Part shown: positions 56,142-64,000 of the stretch, one piece after another
Layout of the letters: the number at the start of each line of letters is the position of its first letter
Position numbering within the stretch: the stretch's first letter is position 1
Source of the DNA: Chitinophagales bacterium
GTDB taxonomy: Bacteria > Bacteroidota > Bacteroidia > Chitinophagales > Saprospiraceae
Length of the DNA stretch: 64,000 bases
NCBI GenBank assembly: GCA_022360175.1
Contig: JAKSDI010000273.1
Location: 1 to 64,000, forward strand
Direction of reading: 5' to 3'
Notes under the pieces: generated by a model
Told to the model about the DNA's origin: nothing
The model's database searches: none
The model's input: only the letters and a program-made list of their open reading frames with translations
Position numbers and translations under genes: made by a program

Positions 56142-56753
56142 ATGAAATATAGTAATATGCTCTTTTTGAGTACAATGATGGTGTTCATCTTCTTATCTGG
56201 TTGTGGACAAAATCAGGTAGAGGATCAAGCAACAACCGCCCACTCCACATTTTCAGAATCTGATAGCCTTGCTTACCTACAGAAGGGAAAAACGATAGCT
56301 GCTGCTACTTTCGTAACGCTGGCAGGGAAACTAAAAGCAGCCATGAAATCAGGAGGGGTATCCAATGCTGTATCCTACTGTAATCTGACGGCTTATCCTT
56401 TAGTTGACAGCCTCTCTAAAGTGCACGACGCTACAATTCGCCGCACGTCGCTAAAAGTAAGGAATCCTAAAGACGCCCCTACCCCACAAGAACATGCTGT
56501 TTTAAAAATGTATCAACATCAGGCAGACACCGGCAAACCGCAAATGCCTTTTGTAACAACATTGGAAGGTGAGCGCATTGCTTTTTACGCCCCTATACAT
56601 ATTAACGCTCTCTGCCTGCAATGCCATGGTAAGATAGGAGAAACACTTAGTGAAGATAATTATGCCCATATCAAAGAGTTATATCCTCAGGACGAAGCTA
56701 CTGGGTATACAGATGGTGAGTTGAGAGGAATGTGGAGCATAAGCTTTCAATAA
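56142..56753 (+). CDS. DUF3365 heme lipoprotein
   Basis: 203 residues. Lipobox LSGC (Cys21) after a signal sequence predicts a lipoprotein facing the periplasm. One c-type heme motif CLQCH at 158-162 lies near the C-terminal half of a DUF3365 domain (SYCNLTAYPLVDSLSKVHDATIRRTSLKVRNP, then FYAPIHINALCLQCHG). Proteins of this family, such as Tll0287 of cyanobacteria, bind a single heme with a Cys as axial ligand and are thought to sense redox state or gases. Together with the rhodaneses and cytochrome bd it suggests a role in sensing oxygen, NO or sulfide. Confidence 0.88.
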   Translation: MKYSNMLFLSTMMVFIFLSGCGQNQVEDQATTAHSTFSESDSLAYLQKGKTIAAATFVTLAGKLKAAMKSGGVSNAVSYCNLTAYPLVDSLSKVHDATIRRTSLKVRNPKDAPTPQEHAVLKMYQHQADTGKPQMPFVTTLEGERIAFYAPIHINALCLQCHGKIGETLSEDNYAHIKELYPQDEATGYTDGELRGMWSISFQ

Positions 56754-56807
56754 AAAGAGTAAAGATTAATAGAGTTTTTTAATTTCCCGTAAATAACTCA
56801 CTAAATC

Positions 56808-57221
56808 ATGAAATCGATAACACTAATTTTAACACTCCTCGCTCTATGGTCTTGTCAATCCAGTGCTCAGCAAAACAATGAGCAATCCGGACATGCAAAC
56901 AATGAATCTCAAGCAGCATTCAAGAACATTGATATTGATGAATTCGAAAAAATGATAGGAGGCGAAGGAGTTGTTGTCCTGGATGTACGCACTCCTCCTG
57001 AAACGGCTATGGGCATGATAGAAGGCGCCATTGAAGTTGACGTTAAAAATCCTGATTTTGTCCAGCAAATACAAAAGTTAGATAAGGATAAAACCTATCT
57101 GATATACTGCCGCAGTGGCCGACGTAGCGTTACAGCTTGCAACCTTATGGCAGAGCAAGGCTTTACTAAACTATATAATATGCTAGGGGGATATAATGCC
57201 TGGTCAATAAAAAAAGAATAA
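56808..57221 (+). CDS. Rhodanese lipoprotein
   Basis: 137 residues. A signal sequence ends in LWSC (Cys16), so this is a likely periplasmic lipoprotein. One rhodanese domain (about 38-135) with active Cys101 in YCRSGRRSVTAC, VVVLDVRTPPETAMGMIEGAIEVDV and MLGGYNAW. It differs from the cytoplasmic rhodanese at 55587 in location and active loop, so the cluster has one sulfurtransferase inside the cell and one outside. Same strand, between the DUF3365 gene and the AraC gene. Confidence 0.88.
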   Translation: MKSITLILTLLALWSCQSSAQQNNEQSGHANNESQAAFKNIDIDEFEKMIGGEGVVVLDVRTPPETAMGMIEGAIEVDVKNPDFVQQIQKLDKDKTYLIYCRSGRRSVTACNLMAEQGFTKLYNMLGGYNAWSIKKE

Positions 57222-57308
57222 AAAGTACCATTTTCGATAGAAAATATCCTAAGCCAAGCCGCTGCTTGAGTTGTTTAATAAAAAGAACAACCAATTCCAT
57301 GTATTGCC

Positions 57309-58193
57309 ATGAAACCCAGGGCCTATAATATTAATGAATTAAGATGTAATTCTTTCGCCAAGGAAGGGCTAGTCCTGGATGTGCTCAGGTATGAGCAATT
57401 TATGGCTGAAACAAACGGTTTTGCATTTCCACATCGGCATAATTACTACATGATTTTTCTGGCAACAGAAGGCAGCGGAAGCCAATTGATCGACTTTAAG
57501 TCCTACGATATTAAGCCGGGAATGATTTTTTTGATGCAACCGGGAATAGTACACGCCTGGAAAGAAAGTAAAGGATTGAAAGGTTATCTAATATTTTTCA
57601 CTCCTGACTTCTTCTCCAGGCGGTACAATGATCACAATTTATATGACTTCACTGCATTTAGCATGCCTGGCAGCCCTCCTTATGTTCAGATGGTAAAGGA
57701 TGAGCTTGCATCTACTACTTTCCTTTTCGAACAGCTACTCCAGGAATATAATCGCAGACAGGATAAGATGATGAGTGCCGCTCGTTCACTTGTCAATTTA
57801 ATATTGATACAGTGCGATCGGGTACACAAAGGAGAAAGTCGTAACGGTACAAATGAAGATATACAAGCCCGCCTATTGGTCAAACAATTTGAGCTATTAG
57901 TTCATCAACACTATAAGGATAAAAAATTGGTAAAAGACTATGCTGAGTTGCTACATATCAGCCCAAATTATCTCAACATAATAGTCAAATTAGTAAGCGG
58001 GCTATCGGCAGGTGAAGTTATTCGGCAAAGAATCATGCTTGAAGCCAAACGAATGCTGGCACATGACCAATGTACTGTAGCAGAAATAGGTTATGCACTC
58101 AATTTTAAGGATAATTCCTATTTCTGTCGATTTTTCAAGAAATACGAAGGAGATAGCCCGGATAGATTTCGAAAGAAAGTACTTAAAATATAA
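57309..58193 (+). CDS. AraC-family regulator with cupin sensor
   Basis: 294 residues. The N-terminal ~130 residues are a cupin ([45 protein letters not shown]) with His positions that could bind a metal. The C-terminal ~100 residues are an AraC double helix-turn-helix domain ([20 protein letters not shown] and [34 protein letters not shown]). Its stop is five bases before the cydA ATG, so regulator and oxidase are co-transcribed, and it probably controls this operon. Effector unknown. Confidence 0.9.
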   Translation: MKPRAYNINELRCNSFAKEGLVLDVLRYEQFMAETNGFAFPHRHNYYMIFLATEGSGSQLIDFKSYDIKPGMIFLMQPGIVHAWKESKGLKGYLIFFTPDFFSRRYNDHNLYDFTAFSMPGSPPYVQMVKDELASTTFLFEQLLQEYNRRQDKMMSAARSLVNLILIQCDRVHKGESRNGTNEDIQARLLVKQFELLVHQHYKDKKLVKDYAELLHISPNYLNIIVKLVSGLSAGEVIRQRIMLEAKRMLAHDQCTVAEIGYALNFKDNSYFCRFFKKYEGDSPDRFRKKVLKI

Positions 58194-58198
58194 ACATT

Positions 58199-59578
58199 AT
58201 GGACGTTGAAATATTATCACGCATCCAGTTTGCTTTCACTATATCTTTCCACTACATCTACCCTCCCCTTAGCATTGGATTGGGATTGATCATGGTGATC
58301 ATGGAAGGCATGTATCTACGTACAGGTGAGAAAGTATATGAAGTGATGACCCGCTTTTGGACAAAGATATTTGCCCTCACTTTTGGTATTGGCGTAGCTA
58401 CCGGCATTGTAATGGAATTTGAATTTGGCACTAATTGGGCTACCTATTCTCGCTATGTAGGAGATGTATTTGGCAGTGCTCTGGCAGCAGAAGGTATTTT
58501 TGCTTTTGCGCTGGAAAGTGGTTTTCTAGGCATTTTGCTCTTTGGCTGGAACAAGGTTAGTTCTAAAGTACATTTCATTGCTACTATTGGTGTATGGTTA
58601 GGCTCTATGTTTTCAGCAGTATGGATTGTTATAGCCAACAGCTGGCAACAAACACCTACTGGTTACCATGTTGTTGGTGAGGGGCTGGAAGCACGAGCAG
58701 AAATCACCGACTTCTGGGCGATGGTATTCAACCCATCAAGTGTAGATCGTTTGACCCATGTATGGCTAGGGGCTTTCCTTGCCGGAGCATTTTTGGTTTT
58801 AAGTGTTCATGCTTATTATATATTAAAAGGGCGATTTGTTGAACTATCCAAACGAGCCTTTAAAATTGCCTTGATTGTCGCCACTGTTTTTTCCTTAGGA
58901 CAGCTTTTTACAGGCCATCATTCTGCGGATGGTGTGGCAAAGAATCAACCTGCCAAGCTGGCGGCGCTGGAAGGTCATTTTGATAGCCTGGCAGTGGCAG
59001 ATATGTATATCCTGGGGTGGGTCAACAAAGAGGACCAAAAAGTCAGTGGTATAAAAATTCCCGGAGGGCTTAGCTTTTTGTTGTATCAAGACTTTGAAAC
59101 ACCTGTAAAAGGATTAAATGCATTTCCCGAAGATGAACGCCCCAGTGCAATCAATGCTATTTTCCAGTTTTATCACATCATGGTAGCTATTGGTATGTTT
59201 TTAATTGCACTGACCTTATTTGCCTCTTTTCAATGGTGGCGAGGTAAGCTATTTGAACAGAAGTGGCTACTTAAGATTTTCGTCCTGGTCGTTTTGCTTC
59301 CGCAAATTGCTAATCAGGTAGGATGGTTTGCAGCAGAAATGGGACGGCAACCCTGGGTAGTTTATGATTTGCTTCGTACTTCTGATGCGCTTTCCAAAGT
59401 CGTAACAGCCAATCAGGTGCTCTTCTCTCTTATACTGTTTACCATAATTTATGCCTTGTTATTTGGCTTATTCATATACCTGCTCAACAAAAAAATCAAA
59501 CACGGCCCTAATGAAGAGCCTTTGATTGACAAACGGACGCATCAGAAGGAAATGGCTAATATTTTTAAAAACAACTAA
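58199..59578 (+). CDS. Cytochrome bd oxidase subunit I
   Basis: 459 residues, nine membrane helices. His18 in [15 protein letters not shown] is the heme b595/d-side ligand; a His in [11 protein letters not shown] binds heme b558, and the Met in [13 protein letters not shown] supplies the other ligand. The Q-loop is short compared with E. coli CydA (522 residues), as in CIO-type or short-loop enzymes. The complex oxidises quinol and reduces oxygen to water with high affinity, without pumping, and is resistant to sulfide, cyanide and NO in many species. Followed at six bases by cydB; no cydX was found. Confidence 0.95.
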   Translation: MDVEILSRIQFAFTISFHYIYPPLSIGLGLIMVIMEGMYLRTGEKVYEVMTRFWTKIFALTFGIGVATGIVMEFEFGTNWATYSRYVGDVFGSALAAEGIFAFALESGFLGILLFGWNKVSSKVHFIATIGVWLGSMFSAVWIVIANSWQQTPTGYHVVGEGLEARAEITDFWAMVFNPSSVDRLTHVWLGAFLAGAFLVLSVHAYYILKGRFVELSKRAFKIALIVATVFSLGQLFTGHHSADGVAKNQPAKLAALEGHFDSLAVADMYILGWVNKEDQKVSGIKIPGGLSFLLYQDFETPVKGLNAFPEDERPSAINAIFQFYHIMVAIGMFLIALTLFASFQWWRGKLFEQKWLLKIFVLVVLLPQIANQVGWFAAEMGRQPWVVYDLLRTSDALSKVVTANQVLFSLILFTIIYALLFGLFIYLLNKKIKHGPNEEPLIDKRTHQKEMANIFKNN

Positions 59579-59584
59579 TATATC

Positions 59585-60619
59585 ATGGCAACTTTTTTAG
59601 GATTAGATTATGCCACCTGGTGGTTTTTGTTAGTTGGAGGTGTTTTTTCTGGCTACGCCATATTAGATGGTTTTGACCTGGGAGCAGGTGCGTGGCATTT
59701 GTTTTTCAAAAAAGAAAAGAGTCGGCGTATTGCGCTTAATGCCATCGGCCCCGTATGGGATGGCAACGAGGTGTGGCTGGTCATTGGTGGAGGTGCCTTA
59801 TTTGCTGGTTTCCCAGTTGTTTATGCTACCTTGTTTTCGGCGATGTATATCCCTTTCATGCTTTTTTTAGCCTTCCTCATTTTCAGGGCTGTTTCTATAG
59901 AATTCAGAAGTAAAGAACCGATGCTCTGGTGGCGAAAAATGTGGGATATTAGTTATTCTTTAGCTAGTATTATGTTGGCAATATTACTTGGAGTGGTTTT
60001 AGGAAATGTATTACAAGGATTCGCAATCGGAGCTGATATGGAGTTCCAGGGACACTGGCTTTCCTTTATCAATCCATATGCCATCATGGTTGGGCTGACC
60101 ACACTTGCCTTATTTATGATGCACGGAGCCATATATTTATTGATGAAAACAGAGGGCAGGCTTTATGCCAAGCTTAGGTTATTGCTCAAGCGCGGGATTA
60201 TTTTCTTTATTGTCATGTTTAGCATTACAAGCTTGTACACATTGATTTACATTCCACATTTATCAGATGATTTTAAGAATAATCCGGCACTCTTCATTTT
60301 TCCACTACTCGCATTTCTAAGTATTGCTAATATCCCACGGCTTGCCAATAAGAAAAAATACCATTCGGCTTTCATTTTTTCATCTATCACAGTAGCAATG
60401 TTGCTCATATTGGTAGCCATTGAATTATACCCTGTCATGCTGCTTTCTACTTTGGGGGAAGCCTATAATATAACTATTTACAATGCTGCCTCTTCGGAAA
60501 AGTCATTGGGTATTATGCTGACAATTGCAGCCATAGGTACCCCTTTGGTATTAGCTTATACCATTTTTGTTTACAAAACGTTTGCCGGAAAGGTAGAATT
60601 AGATGAAACGAGCTATTGA
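59585..60619 (+). CDS. Cytochrome bd oxidase subunit II
   Basis: 344 residues, eight to nine membrane helices. The opening TWWFLLVGGVFSGYAILDGFDLGAG and RRIALNAIGPVWDGNEVWLV are the family hallmarks. It has no heme ligands of its own but holds the complex with CydA and shapes the oxygen channel. Six bases separate it from cydA. The next gene is a porin, which starts behind its own Crp/Fnr-type site, so the operon may end here or continue at low level. Confidence 0.95.
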   Translation: MATFLGLDYATWWFLLVGGVFSGYAILDGFDLGAGAWHLFFKKEKSRRIALNAIGPVWDGNEVWLVIGGGALFAGFPVVYATLFSAMYIPFMLFLAFLIFRAVSIEFRSKEPMLWWRKMWDISYSLASIMLAILLGVVLGNVLQGFAIGADMEFQGHWLSFINPYAIMVGLTTLALFMMHGAIYLLMKTEGRLYAKLRLLLKRGIIFFIVMFSITSLYTLIYIPHLSDDFKNNPALFIFPLLAFLSIANIPRLANKKKYHSAFIFSSITVAMLLILVAIELYPVMLLSTLGEAYNITIYNAASSEKSLGIMLTIAAIGTPLVLAYTIFVYKTFAGKVELDETSY

Positions 60620-60624
60620 TCACT

Positions 60625-60669
60625 TGTGACGCCCATCACTCATTTTAGAAAGAATAAATGGTAAATTCG
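60625..60669 (+). promoter_or_regulatory. Second Crp/Fnr-type site and -7-like box before the porin
   Basis: TGTGACGCCCATCACT at 60625-60640 shares TGTGA-N5-ATCACT with the site at 55526. Its centre (60632.5) is 29.5 bases before TAAATTCG at 60662-60669, a one-mismatch TAnnTTTG box, exactly the same distance as in the first promoter. A separate ten-base inverted repeat (ATGGTAAATT at 60658, AATTTACCAT at 60698) overlaps this box and the porin ATG. Confidence 0.65.
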
Positions 60670-60705
60670 CGTTTTCAACTCCCTATTCAAAAAAGCTAAT
60701 TTACC

Positions 60706-62004
60706 ATGTATTTTAAACAAACAATATACACTATTCTATTCCTCCTTCCGCTGACTGTATTTGCTCAGGAAAGTGAATCCAGTTGGCAGAAGAAGTTGAG
60801 CAATTTTTCCTTTGAACCTGTTGTTGCCTTGCAAATTTGGAGCAGTTACACATTAGGACAGGAAGTTTACGATGCGACAAACAGAGAATATAAAGAAGTA
60901 GACGATCGGCTAGACTTCCAATTGCGCCGCTCCCGCCTGGGATTTAAAGGGCAAGCATACGAGAATCTAAAATTTAATCTTACCGCTGCTATAGACCTGG
61001 TAGGTAGAGATGTCCTTTCCGGTACGGAAGCTGGTGGTAACAATGGCCCATCACCTCAACTACGCTTATGGAATGCTTTTCTTCAATGGCGACTCATTAA
61101 TGGAAGCGAAAAACTGAATCTCGTAATGGGTTACTTACCTCCACAAATTGGCAGAGAAAGCATTACTCCTGCTTCACGTAGCACCTCTATGGAAAAATCA
61201 TGGTCACAAAATTACCTGCGCCGCCACTTGGTAGGCACTGGTCCGGGGAGGGCTGTGGGTGCAAATTTCGGAGGATTGTTTATCAATGAAAATAGTAAAA
61301 TACACTGGGGATACGACCTGGGGATTTTCAACCCTGCATACAGAGAATATAATAATAATTCTACAGGTGACCAGTATGCTCCCCTAGTATCAGGCCGCCT
61401 GGCGTTTTATATTGGCGACCCCGAATCTCCTAAGTACACCATCGGGCATAAGGTCAATTACTTTGGTAAACGGAAAGGCTTTACACTGGCATTATCCGGA
61501 GCGCATCAAGGAACCACTAATCTCTTCACCTCCAATGCTGCCTATGGTGGTGATTTCCTACTCAATCTTGGAAATTTAAATGTTGATGGAGAGTGGCATT
61601 TTCTGATAAGAGAAGGAGAAGAGCAAATAAATGGCAATACCCGGGCAATAGAGTCTACTGCAGGTACCGGCTATTTAAGAATCAGTTATAATATTCCTTT
61701 ACAAAAAGGATTTGTACTAGAGCCTACTGCCATGATTATGCGTTTTAATGGTGCTATGTCGGCAGAAGATCAGGAAATGGCCAATACGCTGGATGCTTTT
61801 GCAGGGGAAGAACAAAAATTAGATGTAGGTTTTAATCTGTATTTCAACCCTAATCTTAAATTATCACTTCATTATACACATAGAGATGGAGATGCGGGTG
61901 ATGCGGGTGATGGCTCTACTTTAAACAATTACTTTTCGCAAAGTGGTGTAGGAGCTATTAGAAAAGGAAGTTGGGCAGGCCTGGGTGTGATGATTGTTCT
62001 TTAA
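60706..62004 (+). CDS. OprO/P-like outer-membrane porin
   Basis: 432 residues with a signal peptide (MYFKQTIYTILFLLPLTVFAQ). The mature protein resembles the phosphate-selective porin O/P family: FQLRRSRLGFKGQAYENLKFNLTAAIDL (first strands), RLWNAFLQWRL, ARGINFGGLF-like SGRAVGANFGGLFINE, and the C-terminal strand with VGAIRKGSWAGLGVMIVL ending in aromatic/aliphatic residues. It should form a trimeric 16-stranded channel for anions. Its own Crp/Fnr-type promoter suggests joint control with the cyd cluster. Solute unknown. Confidence 0.85.
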   Translation: MYFKQTIYTILFLLPLTVFAQESESSWQKKLSNFSFEPVVALQIWSSYTLGQEVYDATNREYKEVDDRLDFQLRRSRLGFKGQAYENLKFNLTAAIDLVGRDVLSGTEAGGNNGPSPQLRLWNAFLQWRLINGSEKLNLVMGYLPPQIGRESITPASRSTSMEKSWSQNYLRRHLVGTGPGRAVGANFGGLFINENSKIHWGYDLGIFNPAYREYNNNSTGDQYAPLVSGRLAFYIGDPESPKYTIGHKVNYFGKRKGFTLALSGAHQGTTNLFTSNAAYGGDFLLNLGNLNVDGEWHFLIREGEEQINGNTRAIESTAGTGYLRISYNIPLQKGFVLEPTAMIMRFNGAMSAEDQEMANTLDAFAGEEQKLDVGFNLYFNPNLKLSLHYTHRDGDAGDAGDGSTLNNYFSQSGVGAIRKGSWAGLGVMIVL

Positions 62005-62149
62005 GAGCTCGTTTAAAAATCCTTCCAAACAAAGTGTGTTAATGGTGCCGTGGCGACAGTTGAGTTTCTTGTACAATGAGTTTGGATAACAAAGCTGGCT
62101 TTTTCTCTGTTATAGTGGCAAAATCAACCTTCTCTAAAAAAATTAACGT

Positions 62150-62848
62150 ATGGAAAAAATAGTTTTGTTCCTTTTTATAGGGATAATAAGCTGGGGATGT
62201 GCCAATTCTCAGAACACTAATAAAAGTGAGGTGATACCCAAAAAAACAAAGCAAGAATGGCCAGCAGAAGTCGTAAAAATTGAAAAGATCAATCAGCCTT
62301 ACGAAGGGCTATCTAATGCAGTATTCGCAGGTGGTTGCTTCTGGTGTGTAGAAGCTGTTTTTGAGAGGGTTAGGGGAGTAGAAGAAGCTATTTCTGGTTA
62401 TGCAGGTGGCAGCACTCCTAATCCTACTTATAAGAAAGTATCCTACGGCAATAGTGATCATGCGGAAGCAGTCATCGTATATTACGATCCAGCCAAAGTA
62501 AACTATGAAGAATTACTAACAGCTTTCTTTTCAGGGCATGATCCCACTCAGTTAAACCGCCAGGGCCCAGATGTAGGCAGACAGTATCGTTCAGGCATTT
62601 ACTATAATAATAAGGAGCAAAAAGAAGCCGCTGAGGCTTTTATCAAGAAGTTGGACGAATCGGGGAAATTCAGCAAGCCTATTGTAACAGAAGTAGAACC
62701 ATTGGGCAACTTTTATGTAGCAGAAGGCTATCATCAGGAGTATTACGAATTACACCCTACTCAACCTTATGTGGCCAGTGTCTCCCGTCCTAAAGTAGAG
62801 AAGTTTATAAAAGCTCATCCAGAATTGCTCAAGGACGATTATAAATAA
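62150..62848 (+). CDS. Lipoprotein peptide-methionine (S)-S-oxide reductase
   Basis: 232 residues. A signal sequence ends in ISWGC (Cys17), so this MsrA is a lipoprotein in the periplasm. The catalytic Cys63 is in GGCFWCVEAVFERVRGV; SGYAGGSTPNPTYKKVSYGNSDHAEAV and QYRSGIYYNNKEQ are typical. It reduces methionine-S-sulfoxide in exported proteins, using a thiol donor. No MsrB gene is nearby. It fits the redox-stress character of the preceding cluster. Confidence 0.95.
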   Translation: MEKIVLFLFIGIISWGCANSQNTNKSEVIPKKTKQEWPAEVVKIEKINQPYEGLSNAVFAGGCFWCVEAVFERVRGVEEAISGYAGGSTPNPTYKKVSYGNSDHAEAVIVYYDPAKVNYEELLTAFFSGHDPTQLNRQGPDVGRQYRSGIYYNNKEQKEAAEAFIKKLDESGKFSKPIVTEVEPLGNFYVAEGYHQEYYELHPTQPYVASVSRPKVEKFIKAHPELLKDDYK

Positions 62849-62922
62849 TAATTAGTGGCCATCTCTTATTGATTACGTCAGGAAGAAGTTATTTTTGTGA
62901 TACAAAACCACAATTCAAACCG

Positions 62923-63339
62923 ATGAGCGAGTTTAAACAAGTCGTAAAAGAAGGAGCTACTAAAGTAGGCTCCTGGATCAAACGCTTCTTCCTGATTATT
63001 TGTCTACTAGCTGTAGTAGGTGGCGGAGTTTATCTCTGGGTCTGTAACTGGACCTATAGCGAAGGAACCCGGGCAGGTAACTTGATTAAGATTTCTTACA
63101 AAGGCGTAGTCTTAAAAACCTATGAAGGGCAGCTCAATCTAGGTGGTTTCCAGTCTAATGACCAGTCTGGCATCTCTGGCAATATTTGGGAATTCTCCGT
63201 ATGGGATAATGAGATTTATAAACAATTGCAGCAATACGAAGGCAAACAGGTAAAGCTTTTCTATCGCCAAAAGTATAAAGCAATGCCATGGCAGGGAGAT
63301 ACGGATTATTTTATCTATCAGGTAGAACTGGTGGAGTGA
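62923..63339 (+). CDS. Single-pass membrane protein, unknown function
   Basis: 138 residues from the ATG at 62923 (MSEFKQVVKEGATKVGSWIK); an upstream start at 62869 adds a Cys-containing leader that looks like intergenic sequence. One membrane helix (about 22-44, FFLIICLLAVVGGGVYLWVC) is followed by a small beta-rich domain (YSEGTRAGNLIKISYKGVVLKTYEGQL). Similar short proteins occur widely in Bacteroidota as hypotheticals, sometimes mislabelled as 6-phosphogluconate dehydrogenase. No function assigned; not clearly in an operon. Confidence 0.65.
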   Translation: MSEFKQVVKEGATKVGSWIKRFFLIICLLAVVGGGVYLWVCNWTYSEGTRAGNLIKISYKGVVLKTYEGQLNLGGFQSNDQSGISGNIWEFSVWDNEIYKQLQQYEGKQVKLFYRQKYKAMPWQGDTDYFIYQVELVE

Positions 63340-63460
63340 TGTTAGATAATTCTTTTATTGCTAATCCAATTTGAAATCATCATCCTGGCCAAAGGCTCCT
63401 TGACTCTGATTAAAGATTCCTTTATATTAGGAGTACTTTATAAGAAACAAGTATTTTTTA

Positions 63461-63664
63461 ATGACTACATACATCAATAGAATAACAATCAATCCAGAAA
63501 TATGTCACGGTAAGCCATGTATAAGAGGTATGCGTTGGCCTGTAGAGGTATTGCTAGATATGATGCTCTCTGAAATGACTTTTGAAGAAATTATAGAAGA
63601 TCATCCTGAATTAGAAAAAGAAGATTTACTTGCCAGCCTTGAATATGCAAAAATGCAGTTCTAA
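63461..63664 (+). CDS. DUF433 protein (antitoxin-like)
   Basis: 67 residues, full length for the family. The conserved phrase ITINPEICHGKPCIRGMRWPVEVLLDM and the C-terminal EEIIEDHPELEKEDLLASLEYAKM are diagnostic. DUF433 proteins have a small helix-turn-helix-like fold and are usually the antitoxin beside a DUF5615 PIN-like toxin. No toxin gene follows: its stop overlaps by two bases the stop of the convergent EamA gene. It is therefore an orphan in this window. Confidence 0.85.
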   Translation: MTTYINRITINPEICHGKPCIRGMRWPVEVLLDMMLSEMTFEEIIEDHPELEKEDLLASLEYAKMQF

Positions 63665-64000
63665 TGCTTCACCAAATACACCCCCGACAAAATTAATCCC
63701 AGGCCCACAAAATGTACCCAGGTAATGGCTTCCCCATCTAATGCTCCCCAACCCAGAGCTACCGCAGGTACCAGATAACTGATCATAGAAGCAAAAACCG
63801 GGGTGGTCCATTGTACGAGTTGAAAGAAAATAATAGAAGCCAGTACGGTGCCAAATAGTGCCAGGATCGTAATATATCCAAGAGCAAGTGACGCTCCTTC
63901 CACCGTACGGAAGGTAGTAACAAAATCAGTACCCATAAATAGATATATCAATGCTGGAATACCTACCATACAAAACGAGGCAGCACTGATGGTGACAGAG
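63661..64000 (-). CDS. EamA-family transporter, C-terminal part (runs off window)
   Basis: The last 112 residues of an EamA/DMT inner-membrane transporter; the frame stays open to the right edge, reading SVTISAASFC before the first internal Met. Visible helices include ASLALGYITILALFGTVLASIIFFQLV and VFASMISYLVPAVALGWGALDGE, the latter being the typical DMT phrase in the second EamA repeat. Members export or import metabolites such as amino acids or nucleosides. The N-terminal part lies outside the window. Confidence 0.8.
   Translation of the reverse strand, partial: SVTISAASFCMVGIPALIYLFMGTDFVTTFRTVEGASLALGYITILALFGTVLASIIFFQLVQWTTPVFASMISYLVPAVALGWGALDGEAITWVHFVGLGLILSGVYLVKH

Noticed and set aside
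60658..60707. Ten-base inverted repeat with its right arm over the porin ATG, as a possible translation switch
   Set aside because: The left arm overlaps the proposed -7 box and would lie upstream of the transcript, so both cannot hold; the promoter reading has better support from the matching Crp/Fnr spacing.
1..64000. A CRISPR array, prophage or insertion sequence anywhere in the window
   Set aside because: No regular spacer-repeat array, transposase, integrase or phage structural gene was recognised; the only arrays are the adhesin modules and the short GGTATT repeat.

Overview
The window is a gene-dense piece of a Bacteroidota chromosome, most like a marine, gliding, Saprospiria/Cytophaga-type organism. 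Evidence read from the sequence: several secreted proteins end in type IX secretion (T9SS) sorting domains of both the type A and the gliding-associated (CHU_C, type B) kinds; there is a PorP/SprF protein next to a PorE-like OmpA protein; a complete Na+-translocating NADH:quinone reductase operon is present; recognisable promoters have the Bacteroidota TAnnTTTG -7 form; and Shine-Dalgarno sequences are mostly absent. No rRNA, tRNA, CRISPR array, phage or insertion sequence was recognised.

Layout. 1-5.2 kb: a VWA-domain protein, a multipass membrane protein, a small outer-membrane protein and a secreted M4 metallopeptidase interrupted by one in-frame stop codon. 5.4-15.6 kb: an FAD/Fe-S D-2-hydroxyacid dehydrogenase, an MFS transporter with a very large cytochrome c/PA14/propeller/DUF1080 lipoprotein (probably sugar derivative catabolism), an acidic orphan protein and a secreted double NTF2-like protein. 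15.9-24.4 kb: an orphan histidine kinase and a 2426-residue Cys-rich surface protein with ten ~255-bp tandem repeats. 25.2-31.8 kb: nqrABCDEF on the minus strand. 32-36.4 kb: a PnuC-type transporter and the porP/porE-like pair. 36.7-44.6 kb (plus strand): a sulfur cluster with a CstB-like persulfide dioxygenase/rhodanese, a SulP anion transporter, a fused Fe-S/NrfD protein and a cytoplasmic molybdopterin oxidoreductase. 44.7-55.4 kb (minus strand): an AAA ATPase/nuclease-like protein with repeated operator-like motifs, two tandem paralogous T9SS type B proteins, a serine hydrolase, a YD-repeat-like protein and a membrane-bound AraC regulator. 55.6-63 kb (plus strand): rhodanese, DUF3365 heme protein, second rhodanese, AraC regulator, cydAB, a porin and lipoprotein MsrA. 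The right edge holds a short membrane protein, a DUF433 protein and a truncated EamA transporter.

How it fits together. Sulfur and redox handling is the strongest theme. The 36.7-44.6 kb cluster can be read as persulfide to sulfite or thiosulfate (CstB-like), sulfite to sulfate with electrons to quinone (SoeABC-like), and anion transport by SulP. The second cluster pairs two rhodaneses and a heme sensor with cytochrome bd, an oxidase type that tolerates sulfide. Two Crp/Fnr-type palindromes at identical spacing from Bacteroidota -7 boxes, one before the first rhodanese and one before the porin, suggest that this second cluster is one regulon. The nqr operon supplies the Na+-pumping entry to the same quinone pool.
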